Shown: positions 18,464 through 28,527, numbered from the stretch's first letter. The stretch: 64,000 bases of DNA from Microbacterium suwonense (GCF_030296555.1 NZ_AP027728.1:1240001-1304000); one strand, 5' to 3'. The notes: generated by a model from the letters alone, not told the origin. Program-made: numbers and translations.

Positions 18464-21267
18464 TGTTCCGCGACACGAGGGGCGGTGGCGCATCGCGCTG
18501 GCGGGTCGCAGCGCGACTGGCGAGACGGCAAGCCTGGCGGGCGCGGGGTTCGAGCCTGTTGATCACGCTGCTGATAGCGCTTCCCGTCGCGGGACTGGTG
18601 ACGGCCGCGACGCTGACGACCAGCACGATCCCGACACCCGAGCAGGTGCTGGATGCACAGCTGGGCAGCACACAGACCCGGGTGCAGATCGTCAGTGGCC
18701 CGGACCCGAGCCTGATCCAGTCGCCGGTGGCTCCGGACTGGTGGCAGGTCGACCGGGATCAAGCCACCGGCGAGCCGGACAATCCCGTTCAGGACCCGCT
18801 GCAGGACGTGACCGACCTGCTGCCGCCCGGTGCCGAGACCCTACGGATCCAGCCCGCCACGATCATCGCCCGCACAGCGGCCGGCGTCGCATCCATGGCC
18901 GCGCTGGTCGGACCGGCCGGCGACCCCTCCTTCGCGGGGCGCTACGACATCGCGCAGGGGCGGGCCGCAGCATCCGATGACGAGGCACTGGTGACGCGCT
19001 CCGCGCTGGAGAGCATCGGCGAGAAGGTCGGCGGCACGCTCGAGTTGCAGAACCCGACCCGTGAGTTCACCATCGTCGGCGTCATCGACATCGTCGATCA
19101 GCCCGACTCCACCCGCACCGTGGTGCTTCCGGATGCCGAGCCGAGCGAGATGATCGACAACCCCACCTGGTACCTGCCCGATACGGCACTGACCTGGGAG
19201 CAGATCCGAGCGCTCAACGCGCAGGGCGTGACCGCGCTGTCGCGTCCGGTGGCGTTGGAGCCGCCGGTGACCGGTACCCGGGTGGATGAGGCTCGATTGG
19301 TGAACCCGGAGGCGACGCTGGGCAGCATCCTGATGATCGGCGGGGTCATCTTCGCGTTCGTGGCGTATCAGATCGTGCTGCTGGCCGGGGCGGCCTTCAG
19401 CGTGAGCGCACGGCGGCAGCAGCGTGCGCTTGCGATGGCTGCGAGCGTCGGCTCGACCAGGCGCGATCTGTCGCGCATCGTCATGCTGCAGGGGCTGGTG
19501 CTGGGCGGTGCGGGCGCCCTGCTGGGTGTGATCCTCGGGCTCGGCGGGGCGTGGGTCGCCATGCGGATGCTGGATGACGGCAACCGCACCGTGTACTGGG
19601 GCTATTCGGCGGTGCCGTGGCTCGTCGCGGCGATCGCCGCCCTCGCGGTGATCGTCGGCACGGCATCCGCCATGCTGCCTGCCCGTGCGGCAGCCAAGGT
19701 CGACGTGCTCGCCATGCTGCGCGGCGGTCGCAGGCCGCAGACCGTGCGTCGTTCACGCCCGGTCTGGGGCATCGCCCTCATGCTGCTGGGCGTCGGGACC
19801 AGCATCGCGGCTGTCGCGGGGCTGCTGTGGGTGCGCAGTGCCCTGGTCAGCTCCGACGACATCCGTGCGATCGCCTCGTACGTCGGCGTGTTCGCCGGCC
19901 CGGTGATCGTGCAGGTCGGCGTGATCGTGAGCGGGCACTGGCTGCTCACGAAGCTGGTGCGCCCGCTGTCGCGCCTGGGGCTCGCACCGCGGCTGGCGAT
20001 CCGCGATGCCGCAGCCAACGGCACCCGCTCGGCCGCCGCGCTCGGATCGATCGGCGCGGCAGTCATGATCGCGACGTTCGCCGTGTCGGTGGTCGGGATG
20101 ACGGTGGGAGCGCAGGGGTACGACTACACGGCAGCCGCACCTCGGGGAACGATGACCATGGAGGTGTTCGGAGAGAGCGGCGACCCGGAATCCCCCATCG
20201 TGTCCCGGGCCAAGGCTGTTCTCGACGCGCAGTCGCCCACGGCCGACGCGCGGCTGCTCATGCCGCTGAACGAAGCCGACCTGATGGCGCTGGAGCTTCC
20301 GGATGCGGAAGTCGCCATGCCGGTCTCACCCGAAGAGATCATCTGCCGCGGGGACGGATCCTCACGGCGCGATGCGGAGTGCGAACACCGACTGGGTGCC
20401 CTCACCGGGCTGCGTGTCACCACACCGGAGTCGCTGCCGGTGCTGCTCGGAACCGCCGACGTCGCGGATGCTCAGCGGGTGCTGCGCGACGGCGGCGCCG
20501 TAGTACTGGATCGGAGCCTACTGCACGACGGCCGGCTCGTGATCGGATTCTGGAACGCGCGGAAGGCGTACGACGCAGGCGGGACGATGCACTGGTCGGG
20601 TGAGACCTCCGTGGCTCTCGGCGAGGGCGCGGCCGTCGCCCAGGATGAGCCGGATCATCAAGAGACGCTCGATACGGTGCTCATCGACGTCCCAGAGCGT
20701 TACCGGTACTCGGCTCTGCTCTCGGAGCAGACGGCCGAGCGGCTCGGCATCCGGGTGGGCTCCCTCACACTGGTCGGCGCCTTCGAGCAGCCGGCCGATC
20801 AACAGATGGTCGAGCGCATCAACGCCGCGGCCGGGTTCGAAGCCGGCTTCTATGTGCGGGCCGAGACCGGCCCGCCGAGCCCGGTGGTGGGCATCCTGCT
20901 GCTGCTGGCCGCCACCGGCATCCTCATGCTGGGCACCAGCGCGATCGTGCTGGGACTGGCCCGCATCGACGGGGCCGCCGACGACGCGACCCTCGCCGCT
21001 GTCGGGGCGACGCCCGGGCTGCGCCGCGGGATCTCGTTCTGGCAGGGATCGATCATCGCCCTGCTCGGCTCCGTGACCGGAGCGGCCATCGGCCTGCTGC
21101 CGGTGTGGGGTCTCCTCGCGACCGAGCAGGGCTACTACCGCCCGGAATCCATCCCGTGGTGGGCGATCGGCACGATCGCCGTGGGCCTGCCGCTGCTGGT
21201 CGCTGCGGTCAACGCCATCACGTCACGCCGACGCCCGGTCGTCACCCGCCGCACTGCGATCGCCTGA
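18463..21267 (+). CDS. FtsX-like ABC transporter permease
   Basis: A 934-residue permease with ten predicted membrane helices: one near residues 31-51, three at about 289-312, 340-368 and 382-404, three at about 435-457, 469-491 and 524-550, and three at about 807-833, 856-885 and 898-919. Large extracytoplasmic domains lie at ~55-285 and ~555-800, as in duplicated FtsX/MacB-type exporters. The ATG overlaps the ATPase stop (TGATG); a GTG three bases earlier is possible. Transporters of this shape expel amphipathic peptides or act mechanically on the envelope. The frame is intact. Confidence 0.9.
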   Translation: MFRDTRGGGASRWRVAARLARRQAWRARGSSLLITLLIALPVAGLVTAATLTTSTIPTPEQVLDAQLGSTQTRVQIVSGPDPSLIQSPVAPDWWQVDRDQATGEPDNPVQDPLQDVTDLLPPGAETLRIQPATIIARTAAGVASMAALVGPAGDPSFAGRYDIAQGRAAASDDEALVTRSALESIGEKVGGTLELQNPTREFTIVGVIDIVDQPDSTRTVVLPDAEPSEMIDNPTWYLPDTALTWEQIRALNAQGVTALSRPVALEPPVTGTRVDEARLVNPEATLGSILMIGGVIFAFVAYQIVLLAGAAFSVSARRQQRALAMAASVGSTRRDLSRIVMLQGLVLGGAGALLGVILGLGGAWVAMRMLDDGNRTVYWGYSAVPWLVAAIAALAVIVGTASAMLPARAAAKVDVLAMLRGGRRPQTVRRSRPVWGIALMLLGVGTSIAAVAGLLWVRSALVSSDDIRAIASYVGVFAGPVIVQVGVIVSGHWLLTKLVRPLSRLGLAPRLAIRDAAANGTRSAAALGSIGAAVMIATFAVSVVGMTVGAQGYDYTAAAPRGTMTMEVFGESGDPESPIVSRAKAVLDAQSPTADARLLMPLNEADLMALELPDAEVAMPVSPEEIICRGDGSSRRDAECEHRLGALTGLRVTTPESLPVLLGTADVADAQRVLRDGGAVVLDRSLLHDGRLVIGFWNARKAYDAGGTMHWSGETSVALGEGAAVAQDEPDHQETLDTVLIDVPERYRYSALLSEQTAERLGIRVGSLTLVGAFEQPADQQMVERINAAAGFEAGFYVRAETGPPSPVVGILLLLAATGILMLGTSAIVLGLARIDGAADDATLAAVGATPGLRRGISFWQGSIIALLGSVTGAAIGLLPVWGLLATEQGYYRPESIPWWAIGTIAVGLPLLVAAVNAITSRRRPVVTRRTAIA

Positions 21268-21299
21268 GCATCCGGATCGCCGCCCCTGCTGAGCATCCT

Positions 21300-21333
21300 C
21301 GCCCCCGCTGATTCACGTGACTGAGCGGGGGCG
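21300..21333 (+). terminator. Terminator of the padR-ABC operon
   Basis: CGCCCCCGCT (21300-21309) pairs perfectly with AGCGGGGGCG (21324-21333) across a 14-base loop, 32 bases after the permease stop. Confidence 0.8.
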
Positions 21334-21441
21334 GCGGCGACAGGCAGAGGCGGCGACAGGGATGACGCGCGCGCCACTGTTCGCGGAAGACTCGTCGGAT
21401 GCACAGCGCTGTCAGGGACTCGCGAAAGTAGGATCGGAAGC

Positions 21442-22757
21442 ATGGCCGGTTTCTGGGGCAGACGCAAACGTGAAGAAGAGGCGCTCGCTGCGCAGGATGC
21501 TGATCTCGCCCGGCGCGCCGAGCAGGCGCTGGTGGCCGCGGACGAGCGCATCCGCACCACCTCCGACGAGCTGGCCTTCGCGCAGGCCGAGCTCGGCGAC
21601 GCACTGACCGCCGATCTGAAGGCGGCGCTGACCGCGGTGCGCACGCACCTGCGCGAGGCGTTCCAGCTGCACCAGCTGAACCACGACGAGATCCCCGACA
21701 CGCCTGAAGAACTGCGCACCCGCAACGCGCGAATCGTGCAGCTGTGCGACTGGGCCGAGAACCTGCTGGATGAGAAGACCGGCGACATCGCCGAGAACGT
21801 CGCGAAGGTGCGCCGCGCACCCGAGGTGATCGCACAGGTGCGCAGGGATGCCGAGGCGCTGGGCGCCCACATCCCCCAGGCGCGGGAGACGATCGCGCGC
21901 CTCGCGGCACGCTACGCCGAGACGGCCACGCGCCGCATCGCATCGTCCGCCGATGAGGCGGACCAGCTGGTCGCGTTCGCCACGCACGGTGCCGATGTGT
22001 CGGAGCGCCGACGTGCAGCGAAGCGGAACGAAGAGGCGAATCTCGCACTGGAGACGGCCACGGAGGCCGTGCGCCGGGCGGCCGCGATACTCGACGCCGT
22101 CGACGACTTCGAGATCCAGGCGCTGCGCGCAGAGGCGACCCTGGCGGATGTCGTGGCCGACTCTCGCGGAGACATCGTCGCCGCACGCACCGCGCCGCAG
22201 ACCCCCGAGGTGACCGCTGCGACGTCAGCGCTGGAGGCCGCGCTGAATGCACTGGCGCCGGCCGGCACCCTGAACGACCCGTTCGCTGAGCTCACCCAGC
22301 TGCGCGCGGCCAACAGCGCGCTGGACGCCGCCATCGCCAAGGCGCAGTACCGCATGCAGCATCCGCTCCCCTCCTCGACCAGGTGCAGCATGCGCTGGAC
22401 GATGCCGACCGTCAGCTGGGCGTGGCGCGCGGGCTGATCTCGGGGCACCGCGGCTGGATCGGAGCGGATGCCCGCACCCGACTCGCCGAGGCCGAGCGCC
22501 TGCGCGTGGACGTGCCGGCGATGCTGCCCGCAGAGGACACCCGCGAACAGGCGCTGACCTCCGCTCGCCGCGTGGCGCACCTCGCCGCCGAGGCCCTGCA
22601 GCTCGCGCAGCACGACATCGACTCGTCACGCCCGCAGGATCAGGGCTGGGGCGGCGACGGCTGGGGCGGAGGCCGCCGTGGTGGCGGCGGGAACATCGTC
22701 AGCGGCGTGCTCGGCGGTCTGGTGATCGGCAGCATCCTGGACGGCATCTTCGACTGA
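21442..22757 (+). CDS. Long coiled-coil protein with glycine-rich C-terminus (frameshifted)
   Basis: About 438 residues, beginning MAGFWGRRKREEEALAAQDADLARRAEQ. Almost the whole chain is charged heptad-like helix with many EA/RR/AA repeats. The last ~45 residues switch to a Gly-Trp-rich linker (WGGDGWGGGRRGGGG) and a short hydrophobic segment (GVLGGLVIGSILDGIFD), which may insert in or touch the membrane. The two frames join at the C run 22368-22371 with one C restored. PspA-like or TPM-associated coiled-coil proteins look similar, but I do not recognise a defined family. No signal peptide; probably cytoplasmic. Confidence 0.75.
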
Positions 22758-22804
22758 CTGCGTCACCGCATCCCGAACCCGATGCACTCCCGATGCATTT
22801 TGGG

Positions 22805-22865
22805 GGCCGACACGCCAGATGTCGGATGGTTTCGCTGGATCGGTCCGACATCTGGCGTGTCGGCC
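22805..22865. repeat. Perfect 22-bp inverted repeat with nested palindromes
   Basis: The arm at 22805-22826 is the exact reverse complement of 22844-22865, with a 17-base loop. Each arm also contains its own CCGACA...TGTCGG dyad with a seven-base centre, so four half-sites exist and alternative folds are possible. It lies between convergent genes (coiled-coil protein and hpf) and may be a terminator for the former or a small mobile/REP-like element. Confidence 0.9.
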
Positions 22866-22910
22866 GTCATTTCGGAACGGCGGCCCGAGCCGGGGCCCGC
22901 GGCAGACGCG

Positions 22911-22942
22911 ACGAGGCGCCCTCCGGCGGGAGGGCGCCTCGT
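22911..22942 (-). terminator. Stem-loop terminator of hpf
   Basis: A perfect 14-bp stem ACGAGGCGCCCTCC (22911-22924) with 22929-22942 and a four-base loop, 11 bases past the hpf stop. Confidence 0.9.
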
Positions 22943-22953
22943 TCAGTGCGGGG

Positions 22954-23610
22954 TCAGGATGCCATGGCCTCCGCAGGCGGGGCCTGCGTGGTCAGCGAGA
23001 TCACGCCGTAGTCCCATCCCTTGCGCCGATAGACGACGCTCGGGTGGTCGGTGCGCACGTCGACGAACAGGAAGAAGTCGTGCCCGACCAGCTCCATGCG
23101 GTCGACGGCCTCCTCGACGGTCATCCATTCCGCATCGAAGTTCTTCGTGCGGATGACCACGGGCGAGTACGACTCCTCGTCCTCCTCCACCACGGGGATC
23201 GTTCCGGTTGCGACGGCCTGCAGCACGTCGACGGATGCCGGCTGCACATCGATCCCGGTCAGGGCACCGCTGCCCTTCTCGAAGTGCGGGCCTCGCGCAT
23301 GGTTGCGCCCGTCGATGCGCTTCTCCTTCGCGCGGCGCAGCTGCTCGGTGAGCTTGTCGAGCGCCATGTCCAGAGCGGTGAACTTGTCGCCGTCGACGGC
23401 CTCCGCGCGCACGACGGGCCCCTTTCCGAGGAGCGTGAGCTCCACGGTCTCATCGGGAATCCGACCGTTGCGATAGGCGCGGTGCGTGACCTTGACCTCG
23501 AGTCGGAGCGCTCGCGGCGCGAGCGTCTGGATACGCGCTGTCTTCTCCTCGACAACCGTCCGGAACCGATCGGAGATGCTCACCCCGACACCGACGATGC
23601 TCGTTTCCAT
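22954..23610 (-). CDS. hpf: Long-form ribosome hibernation promoting factor
   Basis: A 218-residue protein with an N-terminal S30AE domain (about 1-105; LEVKVTHRAYRNGR, DKFTALDMALDKLTEQLRRAKEK) that sits in the decoding region of idle 30S subunits. A linker follows, then a C-terminal dimerisation domain (about 150-205; VVIRTKNFDAEWMTVEEAVDRMELVGHDFFLF) that pairs ribosomes into 100S particles. ATG 23610 is preceded by GGAGG at five bases; a GTG three bases earlier is less well spaced. It lies between secA and comF as in mycobacteria and has its own terminator. Confidence 0.96.
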   Translation of the reverse strand: METSIVGVGVSISDRFRTVVEEKTARIQTLAPRALRLEVKVTHRAYRNGRIPDETVELTLLGKGPVVRAEAVDGDKFTALDMALDKLTEQLRRAKEKRIDGRNHARGPHFEKGSGALTGIDVQPASVDVLQAVATGTIPVVEEDEESYSPVVIRTKNFDAEWMTVEEAVDRMELVGHDFFLFVDVRTDHPSVVYRRKGWDYGVISLTTQAPPAEAMAS

Positions 23611-23700
23611 CACTGCCTCCTTGTCCCGGTCCTCCCGGCCAAGGGCGGACCGTGGTCGCCTTGTGACCCCCTACGCTAGTCCCCGCGAACGGACATGTCA

Positions 23701-24366
23701 CTATCCACCGACCGCGAGTTCGCGCGTGTCGCGACGGCCGGGCGTGGCGGCGAGCGCGACAGCGCACTGCGGACGGAATCCGGCGGCCCGCAGCGCCCTG
23801 GCCGCCTCGTCCAGGGTGGCCCCTGTAGTGACCACATCATCGACGATCACCACCTCCCGTCCACCGCCGTCCACTCCCCTCGCACGCAGACTCCCTGCGA
23901 CGTTCCGTGCACGCGCCGTGCGATCCAGACCGCGCTGATCCTGCGTGCGCCGGCTCTGGCGCAGCATCCGATCGGCGTGGAACCCGGCCCGCCGGATCAG
24001 CAGCTCGGGCACGCGATAGCCGCGCCGCCGGAAGGCGGGCCGGCTCGTGGGCACTGGCACGATCAGTGCGCCGCGCGGAACACGCGTGCGGAGCACGGTC
24101 GACAGTGCCGTGCCCAGCGGACGGGCGAGCATGGTCGCGCCCTCCTCCTTGACACGACGGATGCTGCGCGCGACGACCCCCTCGTAGGTCAAGGCGGCGT
24201 GCACCGTCAGTCCACCCGGCGTCGTGGTGGCGATCGGGTCGGCGAGCAGCATCCGCCGGCAGTCCGCGCACAGCAGGGTGCCGGTGCGGTCGCATCCGGG
24301 GCAGACGGATGCCAGCAGCAGCGCCAGCGCCTCCTCGGCCACCGCGATCATCCTGCCTGCATCCAT
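23701..24366 (-). CDS. comF: ComF-family phosphoribosyltransferase-like protein
   Basis: A 221-residue protein with an N-terminal zinc knuckle (C22, C25, C33, C36 in VCPGCDRTGTLLCADC) and a PRTase fold whose PRPP loop reads VVIVDDVVTTGAT. In competent bacteria ComF acts in DNA uptake; in actinobacteria it is conserved next to hpf/lpqB with an unproven role. ATG 24366 is chosen because GAGGA lies at ribosome-site distance; upstream in-frame codons exist but lack one. Intact. Confidence 0.9.
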   Translation of the reverse strand: MDAGRMIAVAEEALALLLASVCPGCDRTGTLLCADCRRMLLADPIATTTPGGLTVHAALTYEGVVARSIRRVKEEGATMLARPLGTALSTVLRTRVPRGALIVPVPTSRPAFRRRGYRVPELLIRRAGFHADRMLRQSRRTQDQRGLDRTARARNVAGSLRARGVDGGGREVVIVDDVVTTGATLDEAARALRAAGFRPQCAVALAATPGRRDTRELAVGG

Positions 24367-24457
24367 CCGACGATCCTCGCGCATCGGCAACGCCGAACGG
24401 CGCGCCATCACGGCATCCGTGCACAAGTGCACGACGCCCCGTAAATGTGCAGGGAGA

Positions 24458-26164
24458 TCAGTACCCGGCGCGGGTGCCGAGCACCCGCACATCCTCTACG
24501 GAGATCTGCCACGAGGAGCCTCGCTGGGCGTACACGGAGCCGTCGGAGGTGAGCACGCGCAGTCCGGTGGTCGTCTTCGCGCCCGAGAGTCCCATGGCGC
24601 CGTCCGGCGCCGGAGAGGACGACGAGGGCCCGCCGACGATGTAGGAGATGAGCACCGGATCGGGGCTGTGCGCCAGCACCGCGACGGTGTCGGAGCCGAT
24701 CCACGCCAACCCGTGCGCCGCGCCGGGGAGACGGCCGATCTCGTGCACCTCGCCGAGCTCCACCGGCTCGGAGTCCTCGCCCCGCAGCACAGCAGCGACG
24801 AGCACGCGACGCTGACCGTTCGAGGTGACCACAGCGGCCACTCGCGCGCCGTCGGCCGACACCCGCAGGTGACTGATCGACTCCGCGCCCGGCCACGCCT
24901 TGGCGATCGGATGCCGAACCACCCGCGCGGACCACGCCAGCAGTGCGTCAGGGTGATCGCGAGGCACTGTCCAGGTGTAGTCGAACGGATCCAGCGAAGG
25001 CTCGATAAGGCCGGTGCGATCATCGAGCTCAGCGGAGTTCCCTGCGGTGACGGCGAACACCCGCCCATCGCGCAGCTGCATGGCCGCCAGTGACGCGTTC
25101 GCCGACACGTCCAGAGCGCGGATGGGATCGGCGATCTTCGCGATCTGCGCGGTCAGTCCTCCCACGGGCTCCAACGCGTCGCCGGATGCCGTGCGCCCGA
25201 AGGTCTCGTCGTTGAGTACGAGCACGCCCGGGTCGACGATGGTCCCGTCGATCGGCACGGTGCCGGCGTCCAGCGGTGCGCCGTCCACTGTGAAGCGCAC
25301 CTCCGACACTCCGGCACCGGCCAGGCTCGCCTCCAGCTGGGTCCTCATCCGCGCCAGCTCGCTCGACGATGCAGACAGCACGGTGCGCGACAGCGCGACC
25401 GACGCGACCTGCGAGGGGTCGACGGTCACGGCATCGCCGGCCAGGGACATGTCGGCCGAGAAGGCGGTGCGCACGGCAGGTGCGAGCCATTCGCTGGGCT
25501 GCCCGGTGATCAGCGCGCGCGAGATCGTCGTCGCCATCGCCGGCCGGCGCGGGAACCAGCGCACATCCGGCACGAGATGCGTCCAGCTGGGATCGAAGTA
25601 CTTCAGGGCGTACTTCTGATACACCTGCAGGAAGGTCTCGGCATCCAGCACGATGCCGTTGATCGCCTTGGAGATGCGCCATTCACCGCCCTCGGTGCGC
25701 TGCAGCTGGTACGTGGCCGTCGCCGGCTTCGAGGTGGCGCTGTACGCGCCGTTGACATCCACGCTGGCGACCTGGTCGAACTGCGCCTTCACCTCCGCGG
25801 TCGTCGCGGTGTCGTCCTCGGCATCCACCGATGCGTCGAACTGGCGCGTGAGCACCGACTTGTCGATCGTCACGGACGTGCCGGGTTTCCAGGCCTGCCG
25901 GAAGTCGTCGGTGAGGAACTCCTGCGCGGTCTCCCAGTTTCCCGCCGGTGTCATCGAGGCCTCCAGGAAACCATCGACGATGTCCTCCGGTCCGGCACCG
26001 GGCTGCGGGCCCTGGGCGATGGGGGTGAACACCGGCACCTCGCCGTCCTCGCCGATCGCCAGCCCCGGGTTCGGCGCGCCGGAGGTGGGCAGTCCCGCGC
26101 AGCCCGCCAGCAGCAGCGCCGTCGCCGCAGCGACGAGCAGACGGATGCTGCGCCGACCCCTCAT
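24458..26164 (-). CDS. lpqB: Lipoprotein LpqB, partner of MtrB
   Basis: A 568-residue extracytoplasmic lipoprotein: signal peptide with lipobox LLLAGC (lipidated C22), a GerMN domain in the middle (about 190-320), and a C-terminal beta-propeller-like half (SHLRVSADGARVAAVV, HGLAWIGSDTVAVLA). LpqB binds the sensor domain of MtrB and tunes MtrA phosphorylation, affecting cell-wall growth and division in mycobacteria. The ATG overlaps the mtrB stop by four bases, so mtrA-mtrB-lpqB form one operon. Intact. Confidence 0.96.
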   Translation of the reverse strand: MRGRRSIRLLVAAATALLLAGCAGLPTSGAPNPGLAIGEDGEVPVFTPIAQGPQPGAGPEDIVDGFLEASMTPAGNWETAQEFLTDDFRQAWKPGTSVTIDKSVLTRQFDASVDAEDDTATTAEVKAQFDQVASVDVNGAYSATSKPATATYQLQRTEGGEWRISKAINGIVLDAETFLQVYQKYALKYFDPSWTHLVPDVRWFPRRPAMATTISRALITGQPSEWLAPAVRTAFSADMSLAGDAVTVDPSQVASVALSRTVLSASSSELARMRTQLEASLAGAGVSEVRFTVDGAPLDAGTVPIDGTIVDPGVLVLNDETFGRTASGDALEPVGGLTAQIAKIADPIRALDVSANASLAAMQLRDGRVFAVTAGNSAELDDRTGLIEPSLDPFDYTWTVPRDHPDALLAWSARVVRHPIAKAWPGAESISHLRVSADGARVAAVVTSNGQRRVLVAAVLRGEDSEPVELGEVHEIGRLPGAAHGLAWIGSDTVAVLAHSPDPVLISYIVGGPSSSSPAPDGAMGLSGAKTTTGLRVLTSDGSVYAQRGSSWQISVEDVRVLGTRAGY

Positions 26165-27837
26165 GATGGCTCCTCCCGCTCGCCGTCGCTCCGGCGCAGC
26201 ACGATCGGCTGCGTCGCGTTGCCCAGGTCGGCGAGCATCTCGGGCGGCTCGACCTGGATCGGTCCCTGGCCCGCGGCCTCTCCCCCGGTGCGCGGGATCG
26301 TGAGCACGAAGTTGCTGCCGACGCCCAGCTCCGACCACACCTGCAGCGTGCCGCCGTGCAGGGCGGCATCGCCCAGGGCGATCGACAGCCCCAGTCCGGT
26401 GCCGCCGATGGTGCGCTTGCGCGACGGGTCTGCACGCCAGAAGCGGTCGAACACGTGCTCGGCATCCTCTGGCCGCATGCCCATCCCGAAGTCCCGCACG
26501 CCGACCGCGACCGCGTGCTGATTGCTGTCGACGGTGACGACGACCGGCTGCCCCTCGCCGTGCTCGATGGCGTTGCCGATCAGGTTGCGCAGCACCCGGC
26601 GCACCCGACGCGGATCCATGTCGACCGGGGAGTAGCCGCCGGGTGCGACCATGCGCAGCTCGGTGCCGTGCGTCTCGGCGAGCGGACGCAGCTGCTCGAC
26701 CATCTCCTCTGCCAGCTGGGCGAGGCTGGTGGCCTCGATCTCCAGCTGCACGGATCCCGCGTCGTAGCGGCTGATCTCGAGCAGGTCGGCCAGCAGGGTC
26801 TCGAAGCGCTGCACCTGGGTATGCAGCAGCTCGGCGGTGCGCGCCGTGGTCGGGTCGAACTCGTCCCTCTGGTCGTTGATCATCTCCGCGGCCAGCCGGA
26901 TGGTGGTCAGCGGTGTGCGCAGCTCGTGTGAGACGTCGGAGACGAACCGCTGCTGCACGAGCGAGAGCTCGGCCAGCTCCTTGATCTGCCGTTCGATGCT
27001 GTCGGCCATCGCGTTGAACGAGCGGCCGAGACTGGCCAGCTCGTCCTCGCCGTGCACGGGAAGCCGCACTTCGAGATCGCCGGAGGCCAGCCGCGCGCTG
27101 GTCTCGGCCGCCTCGATGATCGGCGCCGACACCGACCTGAGCACCAGCCAGGAGATGACCCCGATCAGGGCGACCAGCGTGAGCCCTGCCAGCCACAGCG
27201 TGCGCTGCACGAACAGCAGCGTCTCGTCGGCATCCGCGAGGTCGTACGCGATATAGACGTCGTAGCGGGCGACGTCGGGGATTCGCAGCAGCTGTCCGAC
27301 GACGATACCGGCGGATTCCGCGTCATCGCCGTGCGGTAGCGCGATCGACTGCCACGCCTGACGCCCCGGCACCTCTTTCACACGGGTCCGCAGCTCCGTG
27401 CTCAGCTGCGCCGAGGTCAGTTCCAGGCTGCCGAACCCCGGCGGGGTGTACCCATCGCCGAGATTCTCGGCCAGGAAGCCCACGATGCGGCCGGATGACG
27501 CCGCACGCCCGAGTTCGTTCTGCGCCTCGCGCCACAGCGCGGACAGCGTGGCGCGGTCGTCGCCGGCGATCCCCGAGTCGAGCACACGCTGCGCCTGCGC
27601 CACGGATGCCCGGGCATTGTGCAGCGCCTCGTCCTTGCGCGCCTCGAACAGGTCGTTGCGGATGACCAGGCCCATGATGATGCAGGTGATCAGAATGGCC
27701 AGTGCGGTCGCCACCAGCGTGATCGCCGTGGCACGGAAGCGCATGGATCGCCGCCAGTCGACGAGCAGCGCCTCCGGCCAGGTGCGGGGAGAGCGCCAGG
27801 ATGCCGCCCGCACATGCGTCGCGGTTGTCGCGATCAC
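26161..27837 (-). CDS. mtrB: Sensor histidine kinase MtrB
   Basis: A 558-residue membrane kinase: TM1 at about 36-59, an extracytoplasmic sensor region (60-210), TM2 at about 213-233, HAMP (to ~285), the H-box FVSDVSHELRTPL with phosphoacceptor H304, and an ATPase domain with NLIGNAIEHG and GGTGLGLSIAL. A ~30-residue basic cytoplasmic tail precedes TM1. It phosphorylates MtrA in response to envelope or septum signals. It lies nine bases after mtrA and overlaps lpqB. Confidence 0.96.
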   Translation of the reverse strand: MIATTATHVRAASWRSPRTWPEALLVDWRRSMRFRATAITLVATALAILITCIIMGLVIRNDLFEARKDEALHNARASVAQAQRVLDSGIAGDDRATLSALWREAQNELGRAASSGRIVGFLAENLGDGYTPPGFGSLELTSAQLSTELRTRVKEVPGRQAWQSIALPHGDDAESAGIVVGQLLRIPDVARYDVYIAYDLADADETLLFVQRTLWLAGLTLVALIGVISWLVLRSVSAPIIEAAETSARLASGDLEVRLPVHGEDELASLGRSFNAMADSIERQIKELAELSLVQQRFVSDVSHELRTPLTTIRLAAEMINDQRDEFDPTTARTAELLHTQVQRFETLLADLLEISRYDAGSVQLEIEATSLAQLAEEMVEQLRPLAETHGTELRMVAPGGYSPVDMDPRRVRRVLRNLIGNAIEHGEGQPVVVTVDSNQHAVAVGVRDFGMGMRPEDAEHVFDRFWRADPSRKRTIGGTGLGLSIALGDAALHGGTLQVWSELGVGSNFVLTIPRTGGEAAGQGPIQVEPPEMLADLGNATQPIVLRRSDGEREEPS

Positions 27838-27846
27838 CGGGATCTC

Positions 27847-28527
27847 CTAGCTGATGCTCCCGGCGCGGTAGCCGACGCCGCGCACCGTCATGACGATCTT
27901 GGGATTGTCGGGGTCGAGTTCGACCTTGGCGCGCAGCCGCTGCACATGCACGTTCACCAGCCGCGTGTCTGCCTTGTAGTGGTAGCCCCACACCTGCTCG
28001 AGCAGCATCTCGCGCGAGAACACCTGCTGCGGCTTGGATGCCAGGGCGACCATCAACTGGAACTCCAGCGGGGTCAGCGCGATCGGCGTCGTGCCGCGTC
28101 GCACCTCGTGCGCGTCGACATCGATGGTCAGATCCCCCACCCGCAGCACCTCGGAGGTCGCCTGCGGAGTCGGACGCAGACGGGTGCGGATGCGGGCGAC
28201 GAGCTCTTTCGGGTTGAACGGCTTGACGATGTAGTCGTCGGCGCCGACCTCCAGCCCGCGCACCACATCGGCGGTGTCGCTGCGTGCGGTGAGCATGATG
28301 ATCGGCACGCCGGATTCGGCGCGGATGCGGGTGCAGATCTCGATGCCGTCCATCCCCGGCAGCATGAGATCCAGCAGCACCAGGTCGGGGCGCGAGGTGC
28401 GCCACTCGTCGACGGCCTGAGCGCCGTCGGCGCAGAACAGCACATCGAGTCCCTCGGTGCGCAGGACGATGCCGATCATCTCGGCAAGCGCCGTGTCATC
28501 GTCGACCACGAGGATCCGTGAGGTCAT
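27847..28527 (-). CDS. mtrA: DNA-binding response regulator MtrA
   Basis: A 226-residue OmpR-class regulator: receiver domain with acidic pocket VVDDD and phosphoacceptor D53 in LLDLMLPGMDG, then a winged helix (VFSREMLLEQVWGYHYKADTRLVNVHVQRLR). MtrA controls cell-wall hydrolases, replication initiation and division genes in actinobacteria. ATG 28527 gives the normal family length. Its message should have a leader, since the nearest good -10 (TAGGCT) is about 70 bases upstream. Intact. Confidence 0.97.
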   Translation of the reverse strand: MTSRILVVDDDTALAEMIGIVLRTEGLDVLFCADGAQAVDEWRTSRPDLVLLDLMLPGMDGIEICTRIRAESGVPIIMLTARSDTADVVRGLEVGADDYIVKPFNPKELVARIRTRLRPTPQATSEVLRVGDLTIDVDAHEVRRGTTPIALTPLEFQLMVALASKPQQVFSREMLLEQVWGYHYKADTRLVNVHVQRLRAKVELDPDNPKIVMTVRGVGYRAGSIS

